The notes beneath the pieces were generated by a model, which had not been told where the DNA came from, searched no databases, and saw only the letters and a program-made list of their open reading frames with translations. Below, piece after piece: positions 43,969 through 55,529 of a stretch of 64,000 nt of DNA. The stretch lies in contig CM060979.1 in NCBI GenBank assembly GCA_030765065.1, positions 16,025,001 through 16,089,000 of the forward strand. The letters run 5' to 3'. The DNA comes from Deroplatys truncata. Lineage: Eukaryota; Arthropoda; Insecta; Mantodea; Mantidae. The position numbers were made by a program, and so were the translations under genes. Positions within the stretch are counted from its first letter, which is position 1, and each line of letters begins with the position of its first letter.

Positions 43969-44589
43969 AATACTAGCCCTTGATTTGTTTCTATTGTTAT
44001 TGGAAAGGTTTATCTCGATTAAAATGAAGCAGATAGGAAAATAAACCTTCGCAAGATTTTCGGAGTAATTTAAGAAACATCTGACATCTTCTGCTGCGCT
44101 ACGTCACTCAAGACGGTCCAACAGGAGTAGGACTATAAGAAAGCACGGTTTGAAAAACGAAGTTAATACAAGCCACATACTGGCCGTGCATTCGGACTTA
44201 GCCGATGCTCTACAGCCATTAAGTGCGGTACAGCGCTTCGATCTAATCCAGAATAATGGGCGGGCATGGACAGGACCCTGCATCATTGTTGAAATGTGCA
44301 ACAATAGCCGCCGTAACAGGAAGCTTTAGTGCAGCTCCTCCCTGTATTCACATGGGCTGCTTGGGAAAGGGGCACATCCCGCTCCTAGCCACGTCCGTTT
44401 CGATATGCTACAATAGACAGACTGTCCTCGGGCCTTGTATAACCTGGTTTGCATCCCAAACACCGCTTTATCGCCAATCATACTAAATATTCTTAACAAG
44501 CTGCGCAGTGCACCGTTAATAGCCAAGTTCTGCACCCTATTATGCTGTTTAACACGGGGTTTTATCATCATCTTCGTATGGCTTTACAT
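43969..44589. other. Mostly unassigned; short family B scrap
   Basis: 44000-44060 resembles a minus-strand family B 5' scrap (TCGATTAAAATGAAGCAGAT). The rest, moderately GC-rich, has short frames on both strands without a recognisable domain. Confidence 0.4.
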
Positions 44590-44719
44590 TCTCTGTGTAT
44601 GTACTCAGTAGAGGAAGTATTTTTACTCTATCCAAAAATTGAATGTCGAGATTTCACCGCCGCCTATTTATCTATGAACAGCATAACTCCAAAATGAAAA
44701 CTCCTATAAACACCAAACT

Positions 44720-45408
44720 ACTGCCTCTCTAACGGATTATCCCCCTGTTTGTACAACTTACAAGCCAAGTCAGTAGCCTCTCGAGGAGCAAGTAAACTCT
44801 GGATCATAGCTTATCCAGGATGGGTGATCAGCCCAATAACAAACCAATGCCTTGTGTCAATAAACTATCGAGGAGCAAGTAAACTCTGGATCATAGCATA
44901 TCCAGGATGGGTGATCAGTCCAATGACAATGCCTTGTGTCAGTAACCTTTCGAGGAGCAAGTAAACTCTGGATCATAGCTTATCCAGGATGGGTGATCAG
45001 TCCAATGACAAACCAATGACGTGTCAGTAACCTGTCGAGGAACAAGCAAACTCTGGATCATAGCATATCCAGGTTGGGTAATCAGCCCAATAACAAACCA
45101 ATGTCTTGTGTCAGTAGTCTGTCGAGGAGCAAGCAAACTCTGGAACATAGCATATCCAGGTTGGGTAATCAGCCCAATAACAAACCAATGTCTTGTGTCA
45201 GTATTGTGTCGAAGAGGAAGCAAACTTTGGATCATAGCATGATGAACAAGAAGGAAATGAAATTTAATGATGCAGGGGAAAATTCGCGGATCAAATTATC
45301 CAGCATGCACCGCGAAAAAACCATAGGTCAGGTTGGTCGGCCCCGGGCTTTGAACGGTGTCTCCCAAAATGAGCCACAGACGTTACCGCTTGAGCCATCC
45401 CGCTCCGA
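44720..45408 (-). mobile_element. SINE-5 copy 2 with 6 tandem units
   Basis: AAACACCAAACT (44708-44719) and AAATACCAAAGT (45409-45420) form a 12-bp target duplication, now with two differences, in the host family B copy. On the minus strand the head is near 45400 and the tail near 44730. Between them lies a six-unit array, so the array was carried or grew within one retroposed element. Confidence 0.85.
44765..45245 (-). repeat. 83-87-bp tandem array in SINE-5, 6 units
   Basis: The anchor GGATCATAGC (one GGAACATAGC) recurs at about 44801, 44887, 44970, 45055, 45142 and 45229. Step lengths are 83-87 bases. Units are diverged from one another by small gaps, unlike the more regular 60-kb array. 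Confidence 0.9.
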
Positions 45409-46122
45409 AAATACCAAAGTTGATATTAAATTAAGCATCTTCCAAAGATGCGACACGAATATTTTCAACAAAATCAAAACCCCAAACTTGCCTTTACACA
45501 TAAAATTTTTCGATTTTTATTTTATTTTCTCAAAAAATAGCTCTAAAAATTTTTTATTATAATACCATATGTTGAAATATTTGTATAGCAAAATAAAATT
45601 TATATCTTGAACTTTCTGGGAGTAGTCTCGTCTTCATTCCGAATGACTTTTGATAATTGGTAACCCGTAAGTATATATCTACTCGTACATAATGTCACTA
45701 CACAAAAAATCTGATGTGATACATTCACATGAATTTCCCTACCCTCTATCGTCTATTAGTGGGTACACAAGACATTCTTACTCAAGGATTTTCCTATCTA
45801 CTACATTTTAATCCAAATAAACCTTTCCAGAAACAGCTACATTACACATTACGTTATAGATACAAAGAGAACAGCGATAGTCAAATGTTTAACAACTGGA
45901 CGCTATATGCTGGCCTTAAAATTCCATACTGTTTCCATGACATCGCGTCAAGCAGTTGAAAGGACTTGAGAATGAGCAATTCGAACCTTTAATAACGCAT
46001 ACCTCAGAAACGGCTTATGCCATAAAAACCCTTACTTTAAATAAATTGTGTGTTTTAAAGATATCTACCTTTGTGTGTACTACATTTTCGTCTATCGTTC
46101 TATGTTCACTAGTTATACAAGA

Positions 46123-47912
46123 TGAAGTAGGTTTATTGCTGTATTGTTATTTGCCAAGCCAAATTGAAGAAGGTTTGTTGCTGCTACGTATGGAAAGCCA
46201 GTTTGAAGATGTATTATTTTTCGACTGTTTCTTTAAATAATATATATTTATGTTTGCCTCGGCTGCGTCAGTATTTTTTTAGAGACATGGATTTCTTTGC
46301 AAGGCGTGGTGTGGCTGAAAAATGTAGGCTTACAAAGATGTTTATTTTTTATTCACTCCTTTTTTACTTTCTCTACTACGTATAGTAAGTAGGGGAAGTA
46401 TTGCATTCCACCCAAAAATTCGATACCGAGATTTCACCGGAAATACACGTTTTGAGACCTCCTGAATCCAAAAAAAGCATTTTTAGAAACATGTCCGTGT
46501 GTGTGTCTGTGTGTGTGTATGTGTGTCTGTGTGTGTGTGTGTGTCTGTGTGTGTGTGTGTCTGTGAACAGCATAACTCAAAAACGAACAATCGGATAAGC
46601 ACCAAACTTGGTATTTAGGTTCAGTATCTTCCAGAGATGCGACACGAAGGTTTTCAAGAAAATCCCCCCACCCCAGACTACCCTTTACATGGAAGATTTT
46701 TCGAAAATTTTAATTTTCTCAAAAATGGCTCTAACGATTTTGATGAAAATATCATATGTTTAGGGTAATGTCATGAGAAATGAAATGTATATCTCGAATT
46801 TACTGGGAATGTCTCCAAAAGTATTCTTCATTGTGAACGACTTTTGCATAACTGGTAAACCATAAGAGATAGACAAAATTTTACTACACAAAAAATGTAG
46901 ATCGCGTTAAAATACACAACTTATGTCATATACATTTCTTTTGTTGAGTGAACCGTTTTCGAGATATTGCTTGTTATTTCCTTAAATTTTCCAATACTTA
47001 TACTTTTTCTCAAATGCGTTATTCATTTTTTTTGTCCTGGACATGCAAAGAGAATGGAATGCGCCACATGGCAACCAGCGTTAAAATATTTGACTATCGC
47101 TTAAAAGCTACCATATTTTCCTTGCACCTACAAGAAAATTACCAATAAGATTGACATCTAGATATCTCGATTAACATGAAGCATATGGAGAATAGGCGTT
47201 TGTAAAATTAGATTGTACAAGAGTAGAGAAAGTCATGTGAGTGTAACACATCAGATTTTATTAATTCTTGACACCATTTAAATAACACTTCATTGATATA
47301 GAGAGCTGTAAGATTCTTTTATTAAATACTTGCACCTTTTTAAGCACAAACTATTTTCTCACACAAAATACTATTAAATTTCTCGAGGACACATCTCGCG
47401 TCCGGTTAGGAACACTGTCTACAAGCAACGCGTCCAGTTAAGAGCGCGGTATACAAGCAACTGACTTGATTTCTACCGCCCAAATTTGCAAATTTCTGTA
47501 TTTCAAGTCTCCGACTAGCTAATGCATTTCCAATAGCATACCTTCATTTAACTAAAGCTTTTTTCTGGTGTTGATTGGTTATTTTTATAAACTGACACTA
47601 AAATTACATTATTGCTTCCTCCAATAATGAGTAGTAGCATTATTAAACTTTCTTACTCACTATTGCCTCAAGGTTACCTCACTGTTAGCAACTTTTACCC
47701 TATTATTCTCACAGCTCCTGCATTATTAGATTACGTAATACATTCACGTAACATTAATGAACATGTATACAATATTATAAGCGTATGCAATGACTGTTAC
47801 ATACATTTGACAAATTATTCCATACACATATTGCTTTAAGGCGGGCTGTTATTGAATTTACTTATTATATAATTAGACTGAAATTGTTTAAGTGCTAAAA
47901 ATACTGCCTCAA
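46123..47912 (-). mobile_element. Solo LTR2, inverted, itself split by family A
   Basis: On the plus strand TGAAGTAGGTTTATTGCTG...AATACTGCCTCA, with AAGA on each side (46119-46122 and 47913-47916) as the target duplication. It matches 31960-32941 reversed, about 890 bases without the family A insert. The insert sits in the LTR's AATAAAA polyadenylation signal. Confidence 0.88.
46364..47255 (-). mobile_element. Family A copy inside LTR2
   Basis: Opens TTACTTTCTCTACTACGTAT and closes GTGTAACACATCAGA, 892 bases. Comparison with the uninterrupted LTR2 (32570-32595) shows the site CACTCCTTTTATT as empty site; TTTT flanks both sides after insertion. The GT/CTGT tract at 46497-46563 is expanded. 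Confidence 0.95.
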
Positions 47913-48353
47913 AGATTATACAAAACTCCTTGCGAATGAAGAGAACTTCATAAGCTATTCCCCGAAAATTCAAGATATCTATTTTATTTTTCATGTATCT
48001 TTCATTTACGGTATTTTAAACCAAATCGTTAGAGCCAGCTTAAGAACATCAAAAATTTCGAATAATATTCCATGTAAAGGGTAGTTTTGGGGTGGGTGGA
48101 TTTTCTTGAGAACCTTCGTGTAGCATCTTTGGAAGATATTGCACCAAAATACCAAATATCCGACTTTTTCGGTTTTTAGTTATGATATTTACTCACTCAC
48201 ACATACACACACCTGGACATGTTTTCAATAAGAAATGCTTTATTTGGATTCAGGGAGCCTCAAAACATGTATTTCCGGTGAAATTTCGGTATCGAATTTT
48301 TGGGTGGAATGCAATACTTCCCCTACTTACTATACGTAGTAGAGAAAGTAAAA

Positions 48354-48965
48354 AAATGAATAACGAATTTGAGAAAAAGTATAAGTATTGGAAAAGTTAA
48401 GGGAATAACAAGCAATATCTCGAAAATGGTTCACTCAACAACAAAAATGTAGATGACATAAATTGTGTATTTTAACGCGATCTACATTTTTTGTGTAGTG
48501 AAATTTTGTCTATTTCTTATGGTTTACCAGTTATGCAAAAGTCGTTCAATATGAAGAATACTTTTGGAGACATTCCCAGAAAATTCGAGATATACATTTC
48601 ATTTCTCATGAAAATATCTTAAACATGTGAAATTTTAATCAAAATCATTACTGCCATTTTTGAGAAAATTAAAATTTTCGAAAAATGTTCCATGTAAAGG
48701 GTAATCTGGGGTGGGGGGATTTTCTTGAAAACCTTCGTGTCGCATCTCTGGAAGATACTGAACCTGAATATCAAGTTTGGTGTTTATCCGACTGTTCGTT
48801 TCTGAGTTATGCTGTTCACAGACACACACACGGACATGTTTCTAAAAATGCTTTTTTTTGGATTCAGGGGGTCTCAAAACATATATTTCCGGTGAAATCT
48901 CGGTATCGAATTTTTGGGTGGAATACAATACTTCCCCTACTTACTATACGTAGTAGAGAAAGTAA
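48354..48965 (+). mobile_element. Family A copy, 5'-truncated at the internal A run
   Basis: Begins ATGAATAACGAATTTGAG directly after the preceding copy's A run and ends TAGTAGAGAAAGTAA. The 5' third is missing. Confidence 0.87.
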
Positions 48966-48969
48966 AAAG

Positions 48970-49062
48970 GTTTCTCCCGTTAACCATTTCCAAGATATTT
49001 CTTGCTATTTGTTTGAGTTTTTATATAATTGTACTTATCTGAACTGATAAATCTCCCTTCGG

Positions 49063-49104
<42 letters not shown>

Positions 49105-49315
49105 ATGCAAAGAGCATGGCATTTCAAAGACATCAGGTAGCGACACGTTCTTTAAAAACTATCGCTTCAATCTATTCTAATTATAGCTGCAACGAATGTG
49201 TAAATGTGTAATCAAAATTTATCTGTATTGACAAGAAATAAATAGAAGAATAAACTTTTGTACGAATAGTTTGTAGAATAACGAGTAGAGAAAGTCATGT
49301 GAATGGAACACGGCA
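48970..49315 (-). mobile_element. Family C fragment, 5' half, with (CT)n
   Basis: Minus-strand 5' end TCTGCCGTGTTCCATTCACA, then segments like 'TTTGTACGAATAGTTTG', 'AGAGCATGGCATTTCAAAGA' and 'CCATTTCCAAGATATTTCTT'. It shares ends with A and B but the interior differs. A (CT)n tract lies at 49063-49101. Confidence 0.65.
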
Positions 49316-49325
49316 GACAATTTGT

Positions 49326-50352
49326 TTACTTTCTCTACTACGTATAGTAAGTAGGGGAAGTATTGTATTCCACCCAAAATTTCGATACCGAGATTTCACC
49401 GGAAATGCATGTTTTGAGACCCCCTGAATGCAAAAAAATCTGATGTGTTACACTCACATGACTTTCTCTACTCTTCTACAATCTAATTTTACAAACGCTT
49501 ATTCTCCATATGCTTCATGTTAATCGAGATATCGAGATGTCAATCTTATTGCTAATTTTCTTGTAGATGCAAGGGGAATATGGTAGCTTTTAAGCGATAG
49601 TCAAATATTTTAACGCTGGTTGCTATGTGGAGTATTCCATTCTCTTTGCATGTCCAGGACATAAAAAATGAATAACGAATTTGAGAAAAAGTATAAGTAT
49701 TGAAAATTTAAGGAAATAACAAGCAATATCTCGAAAACGGTTCACTCAACAAAAGAAATGTATATGACATAAGTTGTGTATTTTAACGCGATCTACATTT
49801 TTTGTGTAGTAACATTTTGTCTATCTCTTATGGTTTACCAGTTATGCAAAAGTCGTTCACAATTAAGAATACTTTTGGAGACATTCCCAGAAAATTCGAG
49901 ATATACATTTCATTTCTCATGACATTATCTTAAACATATGATATTTTCATCAAAATCGTTAGAGCCATTTTTGAGAAAATTAAAATTTTCGATAAATCTT
50001 CCATGTAAAGGGTAGTCTGGGGTGGGGGGATTTTGTTGAAAACCTTCGTGTCGCATCTCTGGAAGATACTAAACCTAAATACCAAGTTTGGTGCTTATCC
50101 GACTGTTCGTTTTTGAGTTATGCTGTTCACACACACACACACAGACACACACACACAGACACACACACACACACACGCACACACAGACACACACACGGAC
50201 ATGTTTCCAAAAATGCTTTTTTTGGATTCAGGAGGTCTCAAAACATGTATTTCCGGTGAAATCTCGGTATCGAATTTTTGGGTGGAATGCAATACTTCCC
50301 CTACTTACTATACGTAGTAGAGAAAGTAAAAAGCATTTTTGGAAACATGTCC

Positions 50353-50413
<61 letters not shown>

Positions 50414-50885
50414 TGTCTGTCTGTGAACAGCATAACTCAGAAACGAACAGTCGGATAAACACCAAACTTGGTATTTAGGTTCAATATCTTCCATGGATGC
50501 GACACGAAGGTCTTCAAGAAAATTCCCGCACCCCAGAGTACCCTTTACATGGAAGATTTTTTCGAAAATTTTAATTTTCTCAAAAATGGCTCTAACGATG
50601 TTGATTAAAATATCATATGTTTAAGATATTTTTATGAGAAATAAAATGTATATCTTGAATTTTCTGGGAATGTCTCCAAAAGTATTCTTTATTGTGAACG
50701 ACTTCTGCATAACTCGTAAACCTTAAGAGATAGACAAAATTTTACTGCACACAAAATGTAGATCGCGTTAAAATACACAATTTATGTCATATACATTTTT
50801 TTGTTGAGTGAACCATTTTCGAGATATTGCTTGTTATTCTCTTAAATTTTTCAATAATTTTCTCAAATGGGAATTCGTTATTCAT
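49326..50885 (-). mobile_element. Family A copy split by another family A copy
   Basis: 3' part 49326-49438 (TTACTTTCTCTACTACGTAT to CCCCCTGAATGC plus A run); continuation from 50330 (GCATTTTTGGAAACATGTCC) to the internal landmark GAATTCGTTATTCATT at 50885. The gap holds a complete plus-strand family A copy. The (GT)n tract at 50356-50412 is the longest of the family here. The 5' third is missing at the next family A copy. Confidence 0.9.
49439..50329 (+). mobile_element. Family A copy inserted in family A
   Basis: Starts TCTGATGTGTTACACTCACA, ends TAGTAGAGAAAGTAA, 891 bases, inserted in the A run of CTGAATCCAAAAAAAGCATT of the host copy. CA/GA-type microsatellite at 50129-50196. Confidence 0.93.
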
Positions 50886-50887
50886 TT

Positions 50888-51777
50888 TTACTTTCTCTAC
50901 TACGTATAGTAACTAGGGGAAGTATTGTATTCCACCCAAAAATTCGATACCAAGATTTCACAGCAAATACATGTTTTGAGACCCGCTGAATCCAAAAAAG
51001 CATTTTTGGAAACATGTCCGTGTGTGTGTCTGTCTGTGAACAGCATAACTCAGAAACGAACAGTCGGATAAACGCCAAACTTGGTATTTAGGTTCAGTAT
51101 CTTGCAAGGATGCGACACGAAGGTTTTCAAGAAAATCCCCACACCCCAGAGTACCCTTTACATGGAAGAGTTTTCGAAAATTTTAATTTTCTCAAAAATG
51201 GCTCTAACGATTTTGTTTAAAATATCATATGTTTAAGATATTTTTATGACAAATAAAATGTGTATCTTGAATTTCCTGGGAATGTCTCCAAAAGTATTCT
51301 TTATTGTGATCGACTTTTGCATAACTGGTAAACCATAAGAGATAGATAAAATTTTACTACACAAAAAATGTAGTACGCGATAAAATACACAATTTATATC
51401 ATATACATTTTTTTTGTTGAGTGAACCATTTTCGAGATATTACTTGTTATTCCCTTAAATTTTTCAATACTTATTTTCTCAAATGGGAATTCGTTATTCA
51501 TTTTTTTGTCTTGGATATGTAAAGAGTATTAATCTGTGGCAAAGGGAATGGTGCTGCACCTAGCAACCAGCTATTAAGAGATATGTGTGTGCTTAAAGGC
51601 TACTGTATTTCTATATTGCCCTTGTAAATATATATTCCGCTTACATCTACAAGAAAATTAGCAATAAGATAGTCTGCAAATGTTTATCTCGATTAACATG
51701 AAGTAGATGGAGAATAAGCGTTTGTAAAAATAATTTGTACAAGAGTAGAGAAAGTCATGTGAATGTAACATATCAGA
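50888..51777 (-). mobile_element. Repeat family A copy, full length
   Basis: Opens TTACTTTCTCTACTACGTAT and closes GTAACATATCAGA, 890 bases. It abuts the previous copy at the internal A/T run next to GTTATTCATT. Confidence 0.92.
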
Positions 51778-53085
51778 TTTTTTTTAATTCTATGGCAATA
51801 TTTTCTTCGTGGAAATCGAAACTCTCTAATAAGTACTGTTTAGGATAAACTGTTTTAGTGTAATTTGGGAATAACGTTTGAAACCTCCAAAAGGTGATAG
51901 GATTACCGACTACAGTTAGGAGGTGACCTTCGGCTTGTTGTTTTGATATGGGTAAAGGCGTCTCTCACGTCAACAATGCCGATGTTCGCCCCCAAGGAGG
52001 CTGTCTACCTGTGACCATTGTTCCCCAGTTAGGGACTGTACGCGACACGGTTGGACGCCTGCTGCTCCACAACTGACAGGAGTGCATCGTGTAGGTTACA
52101 GCTCGCATCAGAACCCTGTCACGTCACACCGATAGTCTTTTCTTTTCTTATGCAATCATCATCATCACAATCAAGCCATGCGTGTGCCGCAGGATGTTCT
52201 GGGATTCCCCGGCATTACCACCGCTGTCTGAGAAAACTTGATAAACTATCCTTTCAGGCCAAACCAACTAAGAACCCAAGTTCTAAAAGCTTTTTCTTTT
52301 GGCTGATCAGCAAATACATTGTACAAGCTACTGATAACAACAAACCTACGTAACAATCAGGGGCGGCTTCTTAATATGGTAGCACGTTTGCGCTACAACC
52401 AAAGTCCTGGCTCTCCCTTTAATGTAAATAACCTACACATTTCGGTTATCATTCTGACATGATCTTGTGGAGTGGACTTTGGCAAGCGTTGTATTGTTTG
52501 CAGGTGCCAAGTAGTGCACTCCCGGCTTCAAACCCACATTGGTATAATGGTGAAGTATAGGGAATGACGAACCAAGGGAGCGCAGAGGTGTATGGGGGGG
52601 GAAGTGCGGGGCATAAGCTGCATGATTTTGGTTAATCTACTAGTCAGAGAGCATAGAATAGGATGATCAACAGGAGCAATACTTTTCGTTTCGTCCCATA
52701 CACAGAGCCATCTATTGAACTCACAGTAAAAGTTTACCTCACTTCCGATCTTCCGTCTACTGAACAGCATCTCTGACTATACTCTAGTCACCTTGCATCT
52801 CTCATAATTACGTTGCCTGTATGCCACGTGGTTTGTGCCGTGTTGTGTGTATCGGGTTTAATTTTATGAATCAAAGTGGTTTATTTAGTTAAAATACAGG
52901 TAAACGTTGCTATAAGGAGAAACAATGAATTCCATTCAGTCTCTTTTAATGCAACCGTTTTCAACGCTAATCTTGGAGGAAAAGAATTAAATTAAACGCA
53001 CTGGCAGGCCCACACCATACCTAAAAATCACTCAGGTAGTTCAAACATAAACAAGAAATTTTAACAGCGATGTATATGAAGAAAA
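51778..53085. other. Unassigned, possibly single-copy stretch
   Basis: About 1.3 kb without any recognised repeat. Frames at 52051-52353 (plus) and 52528-52770 (minus) show no known domain. It is the longest stretch free of the A/B/C family. Confidence 0.45.
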
Positions 53086-54059
53086 TCTGATGTGTTACAC
53101 TCACATGACTTTCTCTACTCTTGTACAAACTATTTTTAAAAACTCTTATTCTCCATCTATTTCATATTAATCGAGATAAACATTTGCAGAAACCATCTTT
53201 GACATGCAAAGAGAATTACATTTAACACATAGCGGCCAGTTCTAAAAATATTCGACTCGTTTAAGGCGTACTATGTTCCCCTTGTTTTGTATTTCCAAGG
53301 GCAATATAGAAATACAGTAGCCTTTAAGCATAGACATATCTCATAATAGTTGGTTGCTAGGTGCAGCACCATTCCCTTTCCCACAGATTAATACTCTTTG
53401 CATATCCAAGACAAAAAAATGAATAACGAATTCCTATTTGAGAAAATAAGTATTGAAAAACTTAAGGGAATAACAAGCAATATCTCGAAAATGGTTCACT
53501 CAACAACAAAAAATGTGTATGACATAAATTGTGTATTTTAACGCGATCTACATTTTTTGTGTAGTAAAATTTTGTCTATCTCTTATGGTTTACTAGTTAT
53601 GCAAAAGTCGTTCACAATAAAGAATACTTTTAGAGACATTCCCAGAAAATTCGAGATATACATTTCATTTGTCATAAAAATATCTTAAACATATGATATT
53701 TTAATCAAGATCGTTAGAGCCATTTTTGAGAAAATTAAAATTTTCGAAAAATGTTCCATGTAAAGGGTAATCTGGGGTGGGGGGATTTTCTTGAAAACCT
53801 TCGTGTCGCATCCATGGAAGATACGGAACCTAAACACCAAGTTTGGTGTTTATCCGACTGTTCGTTTCTGAATTATGCTGTTCACAGACAGACACACAGA
53901 CAGACAGACAGACAGACACACACACGGACATGTTTCCAAAAATGCTTTTTTTTGGATTCAGGTGGTCTTAAAACATGTATTTCCGGTGAAATCTCGGTAT
54001 CGAATTTTTGGGTGGAATACAATACTTCCGCTACTTACTATACGTAGTAGAGAAAGTAA
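53086..54059 (+). mobile_element. Repeat family A copy, longest intact
   Basis: Starts TCTGATGTGTTACACTCACA, ends TAGTAGAGAAAGTAA directly followed by TATGATTGG, 974 bases. All landmarks are present, including TAGTTGGTTGCTAGGTG and a CAGA/CA tract at 53884-53924. Because no A run follows, this copy fixes the 3' end at AAGTAA. Confidence 0.94.
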
Positions 54060-54394
54060 TATGATTGGATGTGTGGTTGTGATATTAAAAACGCCCTGTT
54101 TTGCTTTCCTTGCGTTTTTTTGGTGGTGAAGATACATGAACAAAGCATGGCGTGAATGATCTGTAGCATCTTCATGAAATGTGCATGTGTTATATATTGT
54201 GAATTCCCATTTCTTGTTTATTTGCGTAAATTAATCAGCCTATAGTGAGAAACTTATTCCGTATTTATTACTTAAAACATTTCAAATTGCAAGGATAATG
54301 TGAACCACCAAAGTTCAGAGTCACCAGCCGCCCCTGGTAACAATGAAACAATGCATGTGGTGGTCAAATTGACTCCACTAGAGAACCAATTAAC
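54060..54394. other. Unassigned stretch
   Basis: No feature recognised. Confidence 0.4.
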
Positions 54395-54975
54395 TAAGAA
54401 CTGGTTGCGCGGTGTTTTTTCCTGTTCGCGTTATCGGCGCTCGTTCCGGCTATCATAGAATGACTCGGGTGCAACCATACAACGTTTTAAAACCTTACCA
54501 ACTTTATGAAAGGAGGTGCTCTTTGGGATAACTATCCATCACTTGCGGTAGTTCGCTTTGAGAAATTTTGTTTTAATTCTTCCAGGGTGTGTGGGTTTGT
54601 CTTACACACTTTATGCTTTAATTTACTCTAGAGATAGAAATCGCAGGGGGTTAGGTCGGGAGGCCACAAATCTCTTCTAAAAATTCTGTCCTCAAACACA
54701 CCTTTTGTTCTCATCAAAATATTGACCTATGAGCTGTGGCAGAATCTTATTATACAGTGTATGGATTGTTGTACGGGCTGGAACTTTCACACCCGGAAAT
54801 ATTTATGCAAATCGTATTTTAACTTGAGCTAGCTGAGTTAACACATACGAATCATAAACAATCACATCTTGCGCAGTAGAAAAATATACTGAGCCATAAT
54901 ATACTTAGTGACTAAATACAGGACAAAATAATAAATAACTCGTAACAACTGAACTACGCTATATCACTGTTAACT
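54395..54975 (-). pseudogene. Internally deleted DUF4817-type transposon
   Basis: On the minus strand MAQYIF at 54897, then a frame-shifted relative of the 8960 N-terminus, directly joined to LWPPDLTPCDFYL (third catalytic Asp) and the C-terminal end near 54525. The terminal GC-rich region (GCGGTGTTTTTTCCTGTTCG on the plus strand) matches those at 10.4 and 37.8 kb inverted. A deleted, non-coding derivative of the same transposon. Confidence 0.78.
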
Positions 54976-55529
54976 CAATACTGCAGAGCCAGAGCAGAGC
55001 AAAGCCGCGTCAGTAGCATCACCTTGATTGCAGCATTAGAGTGGAATTATGTCACGCCCAGTGAATAAAACACCGTGCAGCCGGATCTTAGTTCATTGGC
55101 TCTCTCAGTATTTTTCCAATACGAACATGTGTGAACAAGACAAGAATTTAGATTACTGTATGAAGTTACAACAATTAATACAATGGTTAACAATATAATA
55201 CAATGCTTTACAAGGCGTCTTCTTCAGTGCCAGTTAGTAAAATGCCCCCTGGTAATTTCCTCTTGTGGAAAACTACACATCATTATCGATTTCCTCAGAC
55301 GAGGAAACAGATGATAATCGTTTGGTGCCAAATCCGGACAGTTGTGAAACATGAAGTGCAGACTTGGCTTTCATAACAGGTGGCATCATTCTTTGACTAA
55401 GGCATACAAAAACTCGTTTCCCGTTACGACAGAAGCCTGAATAACGTCGGTGACTATGTGAAGTATTTAGAAAACAATGTTCTGTTAGTTTTTAAAAAGT
55501 TATCAGCACTTACTTTAAAATACTGTCTC
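54976..55529. other. Unassigned stretch
   Basis: No gene or repeat recognised. A small dyad TTTCCTCAGACGAGGAAA lies near 55289. Confidence 0.4.

Larger units (their letters stand above)
44590..45690 (-). mobile_element. Family B copy split by SINE-5
   Basis: 3' part 44590-44719 (ATCCAAAAATTGAATGTCGA, GAACAGCATAACTCC) and 5' part 45409-45690 (ACCAAAGTTGATATTAAATT, GCATCTTCCAAAGATGCGAC) are contiguous in other copies. The next family B copy begins at 45710 within this one's A run. Confidence 0.82.
45710..48351 (+). mobile_element. Family B copy split by solo LTR2
   Basis: Starts TCTGATGTGATACATTCACA, is interrupted at AGTTATACAAGA, resumes at GATTATACAAAACTCC (47916) and ends TAGTAGAGAAAGTAA. 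Net length without the LTR is about 850 bases. Confidence 0.87.

Noticed and set aside
48685..49047. Recurrent 60-120-codon frames with SYAVHRHTH...FPKMLF...SGEISVSNFWV in many places
   Set aside because: They are translations of the 3' part of family A in various copies and on both strands, broken in most; the CA tract gives TH or VC runs. Not genes.
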